Positions 38,401-48,400 of a DNA stretch of 64,000 nucleotides are shown piece by piece. The stretch is from Desulfobacteraceae bacterium (GTDB lineage Bacteria > Desulfobacterota > Desulfobacteria > Desulfobacterales > Desulfococcaceae). The stretch's first letter is position 1, and every line of letters starts with the position of its first letter. The notes under the pieces were generated by a model. That model saw only the letters and a list, made by a program, of their open reading frames with translations. It made no database searches and was not told the DNA's origin. The stretch covers positions 62,001 to 126,000 of the forward strand of contig JAABRU010000002.1 of NCBI GenBank assembly GCA_011390755.1, written 5' to 3'. The position numbers and the translations under genes were made by a program.

Positions 38401-39252
38401 ATATGGATTCAGAAAGCCATGGAGGTTTTTGTCAAACTGGCGGTCATTCTGGTGACGGCTGTGTTTCTTCACTGGCTGACCAATTTTCTGGGCAGGCGGT
38501 TTTCAAAAAATTCTCAGAAATCCGAAAAAAGATCCCACACAGTGGTCATCCTTCCCCTGCTGAAAACCTTTTTCAAATTTTTCATATGGATTGTAACGGC
38601 CATGACCATACTGAGCAGTCTGGGATTCAATGTGGGAGCCATTCTGGCCGGTTTCGGAATCGGCGGTATTGCCATTGCCATGGCAGCAAAAGAAAGCCTC
38701 AGCGATATCATCGGCGGTATCAGCATTCTGCTTGCCAAATCTGTCAGACCGGGAGATGTGATTCTGTATAAAGGGGAAAAAAATGATGTGGAGGAGGTCG
38801 GTCTCCGCTATGCCCGGCTGCGCCCCCACCCCTCGCAGTTCCTGGTGACAATTCCCAATTCTCTGCTTGCACAGGCCGAAATTGTCAATGTGCTGAAGGC
38901 CCCGCAGCATATTATCAACACCCTTATTCCCCTGTCCAACCGGAACAGTGAAGATAAGATAGCGCTTGCATTGAATCTTGTATCCGATATTATAAATAAA
39001 ACGCCCGATCTTCAACTGAAAAGAGTCAAATTTGCAAATTATGATAACTATTCTTTTAATCTGTCCCTGCGTTATATTATCCTGGATTATGAAAAACGGC
39101 ATACACTGCAATCGGAATTCAACCGGGAAGTTATCCGGCAGTTTGCAGAAAACGGCATTGTCTTTCCGCTGATTCCCCACGCGGAAGTCGCCAATATTGT
39201 CTTGAATCAGGAAAACACCGGGCATATATCTGAAAATGGAAATCCGGCATGA
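35434..39252 (+). CDS. MscS/MscK-type mechanosensitive channel with large coiled-coil periplasmic region
   Basis: Signal MKKKLYLTLCFSVLCLLLFPVQH; ~900 aa Glu/Lys/Gln-rich helical region; LGFNVGAILAGFGIGGIAIAMAAKESLSDIIGGISILLAKSVRPGDVI; VTIPNSLLAQAEIVNV. Confidence 0.9.
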   Translation: MGRRLIMKKKLYLTLCFSVLCLLLFPVQHLPGTEKKSPEQKIAKNPELESLSNEELLKQTAKILNNAKENTFSRLRAHIRSETLLQQARENAVRPDIPEKRKYAKKSVAKEPDPLESAKIQAEQAKKDLEFLEARQERLQTEKILSDEYIRQTDNALSAIQSLLNSLDSMQLYLLEIRLRVEDGTISRKKIPDMLSRQSIQNLRKYLTAQQQELRGKTEKIRKELEQILSRIEKGRTEIIAAKAALSGAEKKYGRELKRRTLEKEFSDQSPEKLLARIAEAEEERILLSGAFNLSHNRFIRIREEAQGLQKETEMHREPESGKDIQIHAYIRSEEAHQIIGSMEELAAYYEAHIQKLEQLAYALESLIKQGEIFQGDATVLTEHLFTMQVLLTKLEDSGPEKQQTEIIGPEKLAEAADSTSGQITDAMTAVQEAGKTREQISGLKEEAKKKLGNLKEKLLSLKETRDSARQARQWASELEKLTAEQLTGRFRDNQEKLEKSIKDMEDIREKLAGSRAAADEIQKKTESLKDPLLRIAQQEALEEKYTIQKQLRQMANLEFRPAEGKGPENTKAAAAIKKDAIPEVSLSENWQNLLATRAGILAEKQKLRTEMAQALQTLNQKNDQYAAILSETAKLAMQHHATALELKKRLGRRELESEMIPDGITEALQQPLLPRIESETAELMNHQTLVRQQLKALEQPDEAMEQTGRLINEVLNSIGKRLDLLKQRKELVENFERKEEDLSETERKELHHATIRRMEVEDTMKEFFLSFFVPSQSAENLTELLQIYYKELIRMEFRRINLEKQKEITDHLIVLAEAEKNAVSEILPFLQKEMESSRIRQEEDWVKIRSLLMPEKAGELIADFKSRTGQSLSLPPPIPEEKKADAADKASASLFERHIEQLAAKKWLDIFRQRISPLGIEGEIGKYRDEKSAMDTASLAIERREKQLSGHPRSDLEKLTEEEKPKNREEMQRFLEGETGTLRADRYKIWIQKAMEVFVKLAVILVTAVFLHWLTNFLGRRFSKNSQKSEKRSHTVVILPLLKTFFKFFIWIVTAMTILSSLGFNVGAILAGFGIGGIAIAMAAKESLSDIIGGISILLAKSVRPGDVILYKGEKNDVEEVGLRYARLRPHPSQFLVTIPNSLLAQAEIVNVLKAPQHIINTLIPLSNRNSEDKIALALNLVSDIINKTPDLQLKRVKFANYDNYSFNLSLRYIILDYEKRHTLQSEFNREVIRQFAENGIVFPLIPHAEVANIVLNQENTGHISENGNPA

Positions 39253-41420
39253 AAAAACTGTTTATCATATTCTTCCTGCTTATTAACACTGCTGCCTATC
39301 TCTTATATTTATCTCCCTGGTCTTTCCGAAAGAACGCAATCCGTATTGCGGTTGCCGGTCCCATGGGGGCCGAAAGGGGAGAGGCCATGCGCAGAGGTCT
39401 GGAACTGTATCAGGAAAAAATCAACCGGCAGGGCGGCATTAAGGGCAGAAAACTGGAACTGGTGTATTACAACGATGACAATGATCCGGAAAAAGCAGAA
39501 ACAATTGCCCGGAAAATTACCGAAAAAAATGACGCAATGCTTGTCCTCGGTCATTATTACAGTTCCACTTCAGCATCAGCAGGCAATATTTACAAAAGGA
39601 GTGAAATGCCGGCCATCACCGCATCAGCCACAACAGAATCTGTGATTGCAGGAAATGAGTGGTATTTCAGAACTGTACCCGGAAATGTGCTGGAAGCCCG
39701 GTTTGCAGCCAATTATATTAACAAAGGCCTGAATCAGAACAGGGCAGTCCTTATTTTCAGCAACGATGATTACGGCATATCTCTTGGAGAGAATTTTGAA
39801 AAGACATTGAAAAGCCTGGGCATGAAGATGAGCGGAAAATGGGAATGGGATCTTGGCAAAGCGCCCGAAGAACAGCTGAAGACCATTATGCAGGGACTGG
39901 AAGCACTGGAGGATCCCGGCATCCTGTTTTTGGCAACCCACAGTGCGGAAGGGGTGAAAATTCTCACCGCATTAAAGGATGCGGGAAAAAACTACCCCCT
40001 TATCACTTCCTACGCATTTGCCAGAAGTTTTTTTAATGAGATGAAGCCTTATGAAAAGGAATGGTCTGATCCGGGATATTATTCAGACGGTGTCTATTTT
40101 GTCACTCCCTTTATGCTATCTCTCGGCGGGGCAGATGCCTTTGAGTTCGGTACTTCATTTTGCAGAAAATATAATAAGGATCCGGGAGAAATTGAGGCAT
40201 GTTATTATGATGCGCTGCATGTGGCTGCACAGGCCCTCAGAAAGATGGAGATTCACGGGAAAAAACAGATACGGGAAGATCGGAGAAAATTCAGGGAAAT
40301 TCTGGAAAATTTCTATAGTGAGGAAAACGCTGTCAGGGGGATTACCGGTGCAATATATTTTGATAAAAACGGCGGTGTCAGAAGACATTTTGCTGTAGGA
40401 ATGTGGAAAAAACACAAGACCCTGCCCGCATTTGTACAGTTTCAGCAGAATACCGCACCTATTGACGATATGCTGCAGGTGGTTCTGGACGGCGGTATTA
40501 TACTGGCAGATGATATTATTATGAGCCGCACGCGGGTGGTGTATGCAGATACAGAGATTATCAGAATAAGCGATATCAGCACCGGGCGTTCCGAATTCAG
40601 CGCGGATTTTTATCTGCATTTCCGTTATTCGGGCGATTTTGATGATGCCGATATTGAATTCACAAATGCCCTGCACCCGGTGGTGCCGGGAAAACCTGTC
40701 AAAGAGAAAAAAGAAAGGGGGATAACGGAACGTACTTATCTTGTAAAAGCAAAATTCCGGGCTGATTTTGACTTCCGTCCCTATCCTTTTATCGGATGGC
40801 AGAAACTGCCCATACACTTCCACCACAGATCCCAAACATCTGACCGTCTTATTTACGCTTCGGACACAGTTTTTAAAAAAACAGAACCGGATATATCTGT
40901 ATCCGGATGGGATATTCCGGGGCTGATGTTTTCCCATGATATTCTTACAAAAAATACGGGGCTCGGCAATCCGGAATATGCCGGTTCGGATCATAAAATT
41001 TCATATTCCCGTTTTAACACTGAAATTTCCATCAGGAAAAAGAAGGCAGAAAAATTTATTTTTCTGCAGTTGCTTCCTGTCATTTTATTGCTGCTGAATC
41101 TGTTCCTGACTTACTTTCTCCCTCCCGAACGCCTGCGGAGCCGTCTGCTGATTATCATGCTTTCATTCGGAGCCGCTGCAGCCTTTCATCTGCGTTATCT
41201 GGCAGTTCTGAAGGTGAACTACCTTACCTTTATGGATTATTCCTGGTTCTCCCTGTATATTCTGATGTTCCTGTCGCTTTTCCTTACGGTGTCACTGCAC
41301 AGAATACACGGCCGGGGAAATGAAAAAAAGCTGAAAATATTCAACCGTACAGCGCAGATTGTTTATCCCTCTGCGGTTCTGGTGATATCAGGAATATTGG
41401 CATTTTTTTTATTACAGTGA
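39249..41420 (+). CDS. PBP-I (LivJ-like) domain fused to a pLGIC-like channel (second copy)
   Basis: GEAMRRGLELYQEKINRQGGIKGRKLELVYYNDDNDPEKAETIARKI; TRVVYADTEIIRISDISTGRSEFSADFYLHFRYSGDFDDADIEF; M1-M4-like segments including M3-like MDYSWFSLYILMFLSLFLTVSLHR. ATGA overlap with the upstream MscS gene. Confidence 0.82.
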   Translation: MKKLFIIFFLLINTAAYLLYLSPWSFRKNAIRIAVAGPMGAERGEAMRRGLELYQEKINRQGGIKGRKLELVYYNDDNDPEKAETIARKITEKNDAMLVLGHYYSSTSASAGNIYKRSEMPAITASATTESVIAGNEWYFRTVPGNVLEARFAANYINKGLNQNRAVLIFSNDDYGISLGENFEKTLKSLGMKMSGKWEWDLGKAPEEQLKTIMQGLEALEDPGILFLATHSAEGVKILTALKDAGKNYPLITSYAFARSFFNEMKPYEKEWSDPGYYSDGVYFVTPFMLSLGGADAFEFGTSFCRKYNKDPGEIEACYYDALHVAAQALRKMEIHGKKQIREDRRKFREILENFYSEENAVRGITGAIYFDKNGGVRRHFAVGMWKKHKTLPAFVQFQQNTAPIDDMLQVVLDGGIILADDIIMSRTRVVYADTEIIRISDISTGRSEFSADFYLHFRYSGDFDDADIEFTNALHPVVPGKPVKEKKERGITERTYLVKAKFRADFDFRPYPFIGWQKLPIHFHHRSQTSDRLIYASDTVFKKTEPDISVSGWDIPGLMFSHDILTKNTGLGNPEYAGSDHKISYSRFNTEISIRKKKAEKFIFLQLLPVILLLLNLFLTYFLPPERLRSRLLIIMLSFGAAAAFHLRYLAVLKVNYLTFMDYSWFSLYILMFLSLFLTVSLHRIHGRGNEKKLKIFNRTAQIVYPSAVLVISGILAFFLLQ

Positions 41421-41594
41421 CAATGCCGTTTCCTTAGCCGGAATGATTCACAAATCATTTTTTTACCGTAGTGCATTGTCATAGCTTAATTTTAGGGTAA
41501 ACGGATTTCAGTTTATAATTGTGTAAATAAATTATGCGATGCCCAACCCTAATTTTTAGCTCTGACAAAGCAGTAGATACAAAATTAATACTTT

Positions 41595-41737
41595 CAGTAG
41601 ATCGAAAAGTTTTCCCCGGATACGGTTTTACGACTGTCCCGGAGTGCAAAAATTATATTTTTGCAAGGTTGCAGTTCCCGGTTGACATATGCAAAAATAC
41701 AATTTTTGCACTCCGCCGGAAACGTTTCGATCTACTG
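41595..41737. repeat. Palindromic repeat family B
   Basis: cagtagatcgaaaagttttccccggatacggttttacgactgtcccggagtgcaaaaatt ... gaaacgtttcgatctactg. Confidence 0.88.
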
Positions 41738-41879
41738 ACATTGTTTCGCGGTTTCCTGTAAAAAAATGCAAAAGTACAGTAAACAAGGGAACCTTTATAT
41801 TTTATCAGCTTCAACTTCTTGAAATTACAGATGTCAAGTTTCCAAAACGGCATCAGGGTGTTGTTTTTGAGTAATTAAA

Positions 41880-42539
41880 ATGAAAAACAAAAATATTCCT
41901 ATACCGGACCGTAAACAGTGTCTGTCTCTGATTTCCGAAACAGAAATGCCGGAGCATATTGCGGCCCATTCTTTTCAGGTCTGCCGGGTGACACTGCTGC
42001 TGACGGATTATCTGAACAGCGGGGAACATATTTTAAATCGGGAACTGGCCGAAGCCGGGGCACTTTTGCATGATATTACAAAAAAACGGAGTCTGAAAAG
42101 CGGGGAAAAACATGCGGAAAGCGGCGGACAGTTTCTCAGGGAACGGGGATACCCGGAAGTGGGGGATGTGGTGCGGCAGCATGTACGTCTGGATCATTTT
42201 GATTATGACAGTCCCCTGACGGAAGCCGAAATCGTCAATTATGCAGATAAACGGGTTCTCCACGACCGCATAGCGGATTTGCAGGCCCGGATGGAATACA
42301 TTATGCAGCGGTACGGCAGCAGCCCGGAACTGCGCGCCCGGCTTGATATTGTTTGGGAAGAAGCCCGGCAGCAGGAAAAAAAAATATTCCGGAAACTTCC
42401 CTTTGCACCGGAATCGCTGGCAGATTATCTCCCTTCGCCGGGATGTGAGGCAGAAATGCAGGAATACCAAAGATTCTGCAAAGGACAGTGCTTTGTTTCA
42501 GCTAAAATTGATGATCTCGTAAAAAAGTCAGAAAATTAG
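41880..42539 (+). CDS. HD-domain protein
   Basis: HSFQVCRVTLLLTDYL...AEAGALLHDITKKRSL...HVRLDHF. Confidence 0.8.
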   Translation: MKNKNIPIPDRKQCLSLISETEMPEHIAAHSFQVCRVTLLLTDYLNSGEHILNRELAEAGALLHDITKKRSLKSGEKHAESGGQFLRERGYPEVGDVVRQHVRLDHFDYDSPLTEAEIVNYADKRVLHDRIADLQARMEYIMQRYGSSPELRARLDIVWEEARQQEKKIFRKLPFAPESLADYLPSPGCEAEMQEYQRFCKGQCFVSAKIDDLVKKSEN

Positions 42540-42698
42540 GTTTTGATACACATTAATCTGCTGATTTTACTGACAGCGATTTTCAAAAATCTGACTTTTT
42601 ACCGATTCATCAAAATTGTGTATGCAAAATGAGTAAATTCCCTGAAAAGCCGGGAATTCAATTCACAATTTTGCAAGTGAAACATTGTAATACAGTGT

Positions 42699-43481
42699 TT
42701 AAGAAAAGGGAAAACCTTCTTTTCGGAGCTGCTGTAAAAATTGCAGGCTGCGGGGGGTGCATCCCAGATGACAGGGGAGAAATGCTTCCAGAAAATGCTG
42801 ACTTTCTTTTACAGACTGCGGAGAAAAGCGGAGTCTTCCGGCTGTTTCCAAAGGAGAGTTTCCCAGCCATCGCAGTTGATTGCCGCTTCCTTTGGACAGT
42901 AAAACCCGCGGGCCGGGCTGTTTTTCCCTGCATGAACTGCAGAGGGGCCCGCCCCCGGCAAGGTGAAAGGCATAGTGGATTTCTTTGCTTTCGGATACCG
43001 GTTTTCGGCAGCAGCAGCAGTTGCTCAGATTCGGGGCAAAACCGGAAATCTGCATAAATTTCATCTGAAAAAGCAGATGCAGTATTTCCGGCGGCATACT
43101 GCCGTTTTCCAGGGATTCCAATACAAAAAGCAGCAGTCTGTAGAGCTCTTCCTGGGGGGAATTTTCCTGCAGCCACAGATACAGCAGTTCTGCCCAGTAA
43201 CTGGCGTATGAAAGTTTGCGGATGTCGGAACGCAGGGAGGAAAAGGGCTGCTGCAATGCGCTTTCTTCCAGCAGGCAGAGTTTTCCCCGTCCTTTGCGGC
43301 AGATAAGCCGGGAGAGGGAAAGAATTTCCAGACATCCCCCGAAGCGGCGGCGACTTTTCCGGGCGGATTTTGCCATAAGGGAAATCTTTCCCTGATCCCA
43401 GCTGAAATAAGAAATAATCAGGTCGTGATCGCCGTAAGAGATGCGTCTGAGCAGAATGGCAGTTGTGGAATACAGTTCCAT
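42699..43481 (-). CDS. recO: DNA repair protein RecO
   Basis: N-terminal TTAILLRRISYGDHDLIISYFSWDQGKISLMAKSARKSRRRFGGCLEILSL; CCCCRKP-type cysteines. Confidence 0.82.
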   Translation of the reverse strand: MELYSTTAILLRRISYGDHDLIISYFSWDQGKISLMAKSARKSRRRFGGCLEILSLSRLICRKGRGKLCLLEESALQQPFSSLRSDIRKLSYASYWAELLYLWLQENSPQEELYRLLLFVLESLENGSMPPEILHLLFQMKFMQISGFAPNLSNCCCCRKPVSESKEIHYAFHLAGGGPLCSSCREKQPGPRVLLSKGSGNQLRWLGNSPLETAGRLRFSPQSVKESQHFLEAFLPCHLGCTPRSLQFLQQLRKEGFPFS

Positions 43482-43493
43482 ATTCTTTTGAAA

Positions 43494-44525
43494 TCAGCGG
43501 ATAATTTTTATATGGGAACGTTCCCGCAGTTCTTCCAGCCATGTTTTGAACTGCCGGTTGACAATATCATTATAAAGTTTTTCTTCTATCTCGCTGCTGA
43601 CCTCTTCCAGTTTTTTTCCGCTTCCCTGACTGATATTTTCAATATAAAAAAGCTGAAATCCCTGTTCGGTTTCCACAATATCCGTTATTTCTCCGGCGGT
43701 ATGCCCGGCCAGGGCCGCTTTTATCTGCGGGGCAATATCATCATAGTTAATTTCCCCCAGATAACCGCCTTCTTCAGCCAGGGAAGATTCGGAAAACTCT
43801 CTGGCCAGGGTTGCAAAAGGAATACCGTTTTTAAACTCCTGTAAAATGGCTTCCATGCGCTGCCGGATTTCCTCTTTATCGGATTCACCCGCAAAGGGGG
43901 AAATCATCAAAAGGATATTCCGGAGCTGATACTTCCTGTTTCCCCGGTATTCATCGGCATGTTCATCATAATAGGCTTTGATGTCCTCATCTGTCAGCAC
44001 AATTTTGGACTTGACTTCCAGATTCACCAGCTTGGTACGGAGGATCTGCTCTCTGATCCGGCTGCGGTATTCTTCCATTGTCAGCCCCTCCTGCTTCAGA
44101 ATATCCCGCAGTCTTTCATCAGAATAGGAACCGGCCTGTTTGACCCGTTCCACCGCGTTGTCCACCTCCTTTTCGCTGACGGTGATATTGGCGCGTTTTA
44201 CTTCCTGATCCGTGAGTTTCTGGTCAATGATCTGTTTGAGCACGTCATCCCGCACTTTGAAAATCAGTTCCTCTTTTTTGGCATGACTGTAATCCGTTTC
44301 CCGGATTTTCTGGATATAGGGGTCGCTGACGCGGTTTAATTCAAACAGTGTGATAATATCATCATTGACAACCGCTACAATGCGATCCACAATTTCCCCG
44401 GCGGATTTTCCCGGTATGAGGCAGGAAAGACTGAAAAAAAAGCAGAAGCAGTAAAAAAATACCGCTGTGAAAGGATTCCCTGTATCACTGACATATTCCC
44501 CTGTTTTTCTGTTTGATTTTGTCAT
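43494..44525 (-). CDS. SurA-like peptidyl-prolyl isomerase/chaperone
   Basis: EIVDRIVAVVNDDIITLFELN...FATLAREFSESSLAEEGGYLGEI...GEITDIVETEQGFQLFYIE. The ORF opens at 44588; internal Met at 44525 fits a signal peptide better. Confidence 0.85.
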   Translation of the reverse strand: MTKSNRKTGEYVSDTGNPFTAVFFYCFCFFFSLSCLIPGKSAGEIVDRIVAVVNDDIITLFELNRVSDPYIQKIRETDYSHAKKEELIFKVRDDVLKQIIDQKLTDQEVKRANITVSEKEVDNAVERVKQAGSYSDERLRDILKQEGLTMEEYRSRIREQILRTKLVNLEVKSKIVLTDEDIKAYYDEHADEYRGNRKYQLRNILLMISPFAGESDKEEIRQRMEAILQEFKNGIPFATLAREFSESSLAEEGGYLGEINYDDIAPQIKAALAGHTAGEITDIVETEQGFQLFYIENISQGSGKKLEEVSSEIEEKLYNDIVNRQFKTWLEELRERSHIKIIR

Positions 44526-44615
44526 TATATTCCCTGTTTCAATATTTCTGTTTATCAGGATGCAAAAAATAATTCCGGATAAGGGCACCGACTGCAGACG
44601 GCCCTGCCTCTCTTT

Positions 44616-45389
44616 TCAGGACCCGGCAATTTTTTTCCACTGCGCATCATTTATTTCTGTTTTGTACTGTTTGCCAAGATTGCGGAGCCATCCCTCATAG
44701 GCTTCCTCTGTTTTGTTTCTCCGAAGAAATGCGGCAATCCGGGCGGCTTTCATTTCCGCTGTATCTTCTGTTTTTTTATCATCTGTCTTATCATCTTTAT
44801 CCTGCTTCCGCTCCTTTTTTTTCCCGGATGTCTTTTTGGCTGTTTCTGCCTTTTTCCGGGCCGCTTCGGTTTCCTGTTTTTTGCGGATTTCCTCAATATC
44901 CGCCTCACTGACGCGGATATGTGCGGTGATGTCTTCCCGGATGACTTTTTCCATTATCATACGGGCTTTCAGTTCGGCTTTCCAGGCTGCAAAGGATATT
45001 GCCGATTCCAGCAGACTTTCCTCAAACGCACCCTGGGGATAATTTTTACGGATTTCCGCTATTTTTTTATCCAGCTCGGCATCCGGAACCGCAATATGCA
45101 TCTCTCTGGCCCTTTCAAATACCGTCAGTCTTTCTATCATCTGCTGTAAAAACTGCAAACGGATTTTTTTTTCCCGTCCGGCATCGGAGAGCAGATCATA
45201 AGCGTACGCGCTTTTATGCACTTCAAAGGCCCTGCTGAACTCCTGCTCTGTCATCAGGGATTCTCCCACGCGTATCAGATAGGGCGGTGTTTCTTCTTCT
45301 TTTTTCATTTCTTTGCAGGCAAAGGTGATGCACAGCAGAAAGGGAATGAAAAAACGGATGATTTTTCTTTTTTGTATACGGAGTAACAT
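44616..45389 (-). CDS. SurA N-terminal-domain/PpiC-like lipoprotein
   Basis: Signal ...FIPFLLCITFACKE (lipobox-like); LMTEQEFSRAFEVH; RLQFLQQMIERLTVFERAREMHIAVPDAELDKKIAEIR. Confidence 0.7.
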   Translation of the reverse strand: MLLRIQKRKIIRFFIPFLLCITFACKEMKKEEETPPYLIRVGESLMTEQEFSRAFEVHKSAYAYDLLSDAGREKKIRLQFLQQMIERLTVFERAREMHIAVPDAELDKKIAEIRKNYPQGAFEESLLESAISFAAWKAELKARMIMEKVIREDITAHIRVSEADIEEIRKKQETEAARKKAETAKKTSGKKKERKQDKDDKTDDKKTEDTAEMKAARIAAFLRRNKTEEAYEGWLRNLGKQYKTEINDAQWKKIAGS

Positions 45390-45437
45390 AGGTAAGGAAG
45401 GCTTTACCTTTCCGGCCTTCTTTTGTCAATACCGGAA

Positions 45438-48400
45438 TCACCCATTTACATACCGCGCGATTTCTTTGAGGATATTTTTGCTTTGGGCGAGCATGTTTCC
45501 GGCCCCTTTTCCCGAAAGCCGGGCTTTGAGTATATGATCCGGTGTAAATTCGATTCCTTTTTTGCGGGAAGAAATAAGATCAGCAATGGCAAAAGGATTT
45601 TTCTGGTGCATTTCGGAAAAAGAAAGCTGCAGCAGACCGCCTGCCAGATCCAGCCGTTTGACACCGGCATTTACCGCAAGCACTTTCAGCATGATTTTCA
45701 GCAGGAGATTTGTGCTTTCCTCCGGCATGGGCCCGAAACGGTCGGAAAGTTCGGCCCTGCATTCGGAAATTTCTTTCAGGGATTTCATTTTGGATAAACG
45801 GCGGTAGGTTGTCATGCGCTGATCCGTATCCGGAATATAATCTTCGGAAATATACGCGGAAAAAGGAATATTGATTTCCGGTTCCAGCTCTTCCCTAAGG
45901 GGGGCCCCCTTGAGATGGGCCACAGCCTCTTCCATGAGTTTCAGGAACATGTCATAGCCCACGGCCGCAATATGACCGGACTGGGAAGCCCCCAGGATAC
46001 TTCCTCCGCCCCGGATCTGCAGATCGTTCATGGCAATCCGGAAACCGGATCCCAGATCGCTGTGTTCCATAAGCACTTTGAGGCGTTTGCGCGCATCTTT
46101 TGTCAGACCGCTTTCTTTGGGAATAAAAAGATAGGCATAGGCCTGCTCTCCGGCACGCCCCACCCGGCCCCGCAGCTGATAAATCTGCGCCAGACCGAAA
46201 CGATCCGCCCGGTTGACAATAATGGTATTGGCCGAAGACACATCCAGTCCGGATTCTACAATGCTGGTACATACCAGCATATCAATCTCTTTGTTCATAA
46301 AGCGGAACATGATCCGCTCCAGATCCGCTTCCCTCATCTGCCCGTGGGCAATATCGGCCCGGACTTCGGGGATCAGCTCCTGCAGATGTTTTGCTGTTTT
46401 TGCAATGGTGGCAACATGATTGTGAACAAAGAAAATCTGTCCTCCCCGCTGCAGTTCCCGACGGACGGCCTGCGCAATAATGCCTTCATCATATTCGGAA
46501 ACATAGGTAATAATGGCATGACGGTCTTCGGGCGGAGTGGAAATGACACTGATATCCCGGACACCCATGAGGGAAAGATGGAGGGTGCGGGGAATGGGGG
46601 TTGCCGTCAGGGTCAGCACATCCACCGTGTTCTTCAGGGATTTGAGTTTTTCCTTGTGCCGTACCCCGAAACGCTGCTCCTCGTCGAGAACAATCAGCCC
46701 CAGAGACTGAAAATGAACATCTTTCTGAAGCAGGCGGTGGGTTCCGATGACAATATCAATTTTACCTTCTCTGATACCGCTGATGATTTCCTTCTGTTTT
46801 TTCGGGGAGCGGAAACGGTTGAGGCAGGCAATTTCCACAGGAAAATCTTCAAAACGCTTTGAAAAGGTTTCAAAATGCTGTTCCGCCAGTACCGTGGTGG
46901 GAACCAGCACGGCCACCTGTCTGAAATTGTTTACGGCCACAAAGGATGCCCGCAGGGCCACCTCGGTTTTGCCGTATCCCACATCACCGCAGACCAGCCG
47001 GTCCATGGGTTCTTCCTGCGCCATATCCCGGAGAACATCTTCAATCACTTTGCGCTGATCCGGGGTCTCCTCATAGGGAAAACCGGCCTCAAAGCCCTGA
47101 AAATCATAGCCGCTGAGATCAAATGCCGTTCCCCGGTTCACACTGCGGGCTGCATAAATTTTCAGGAGATCCCCGGCAATTTTTTCCACGGATTTTTTGA
47201 CTTTTGCCCGTACTTTACTCCAGGAGCCCCCCCCCATTTTGTCCAGTACAGGAACGATGCCGTCCACCCCCATGTATTTCTGTACCATATTCATGCGCTC
47301 CACCGGCAGATAGAGACGGTCTTCATCCTTATACAGTATGGTCAGAAAATCCCCCTCGGAACCGTTGAGTTTCAGCTTGCACAGACCTTCATATCTGCCG
47401 ATACCCTGTTCCCGGTGTACCACCAGATCACCGATATTCAGTTCCGCAAAGTTCTGCAGCAGTTCGCTGCGGACTTTCCGGGCCGGGCTTTTTTTGCGCT
47501 GTCTCCGGAAACCGAAAATCTCGTTTTCAGTAATAATTGCCAAAGATTCGCCCGGCCAGACAAAACCGGAAGACAGACTGCCGATGCAGATACAGACACG
47601 GCCTTTGGGCAGGGATTCATCCGGAAAGGCATTCAGGGGCAGGGCCTCGATGCCGTAAGGTGCCAGCAGGGAATGCAGACGCTGCGCACCGGATTTTGTG
47701 CTGCATACCAGCAGAACAGCCGAATCCGCTGTTTTATTTTCACTGATCCTTTCTGCCAGGGGCATGAGAGGAAAATCACTGTTTTTCTGCTGTTTCAGTT
47801 CTTCCCGCATCTGATGATTGCCTTCCGGGGAAAAGCGGAAAAAACAGCTGCCTTTCTTTTGGAAATCTGCTTCAAAGCTTTCCCCGGAAAAATCCCCCGG
47901 AGTGTTTTCGCGCATGTCCCCTGTTTGACTCAGGTGCATTTCTCTGATCAGCAGGGGCCTGTTCCGGTATAAACAATTCCGTACTTCCTGAGACCCTAAA
48001 AAAATCTGATCCGGTTTCGGGCAGAAGATGCCTTCGGAAACAGCCCGTCCGTAGTTTTCCAGTGATGCGTTTTCTTCATCTTCCAGTTTTTTTTCCAGGT
48101 CTTTGCTTTCGGAAAGTATCAGCAGGGTATTATCCGGGAGGTAATCAAAAAAACTGTCGGTTTCCGGATACAGAAAAGGCAGCAGGTTTTCCGCTCCGGG
48201 AAAATTGCCTTCGTTTTTCACCTGTTCCGTAATCTTTCTTATGCTTCGCAGGGGAATTTCTGCCAGGGAACCGTGCTCCCGCAGACGGTTGATAAATACA
48301 CCTGCCCGATCCGGATAGAGAATGCTTTCTTTTGCAGGCAGAATCACGGCCTCTTTTACATTTTCCAGACTGCGCTGATCCGATGCGGAAAAAAAACGGA

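Noticed and set aside
45915-47972. Plus-strand ORFs of 315 and 365 aa
   Set aside because: Antisense to mfd, which has strong family motifs; no independent support.
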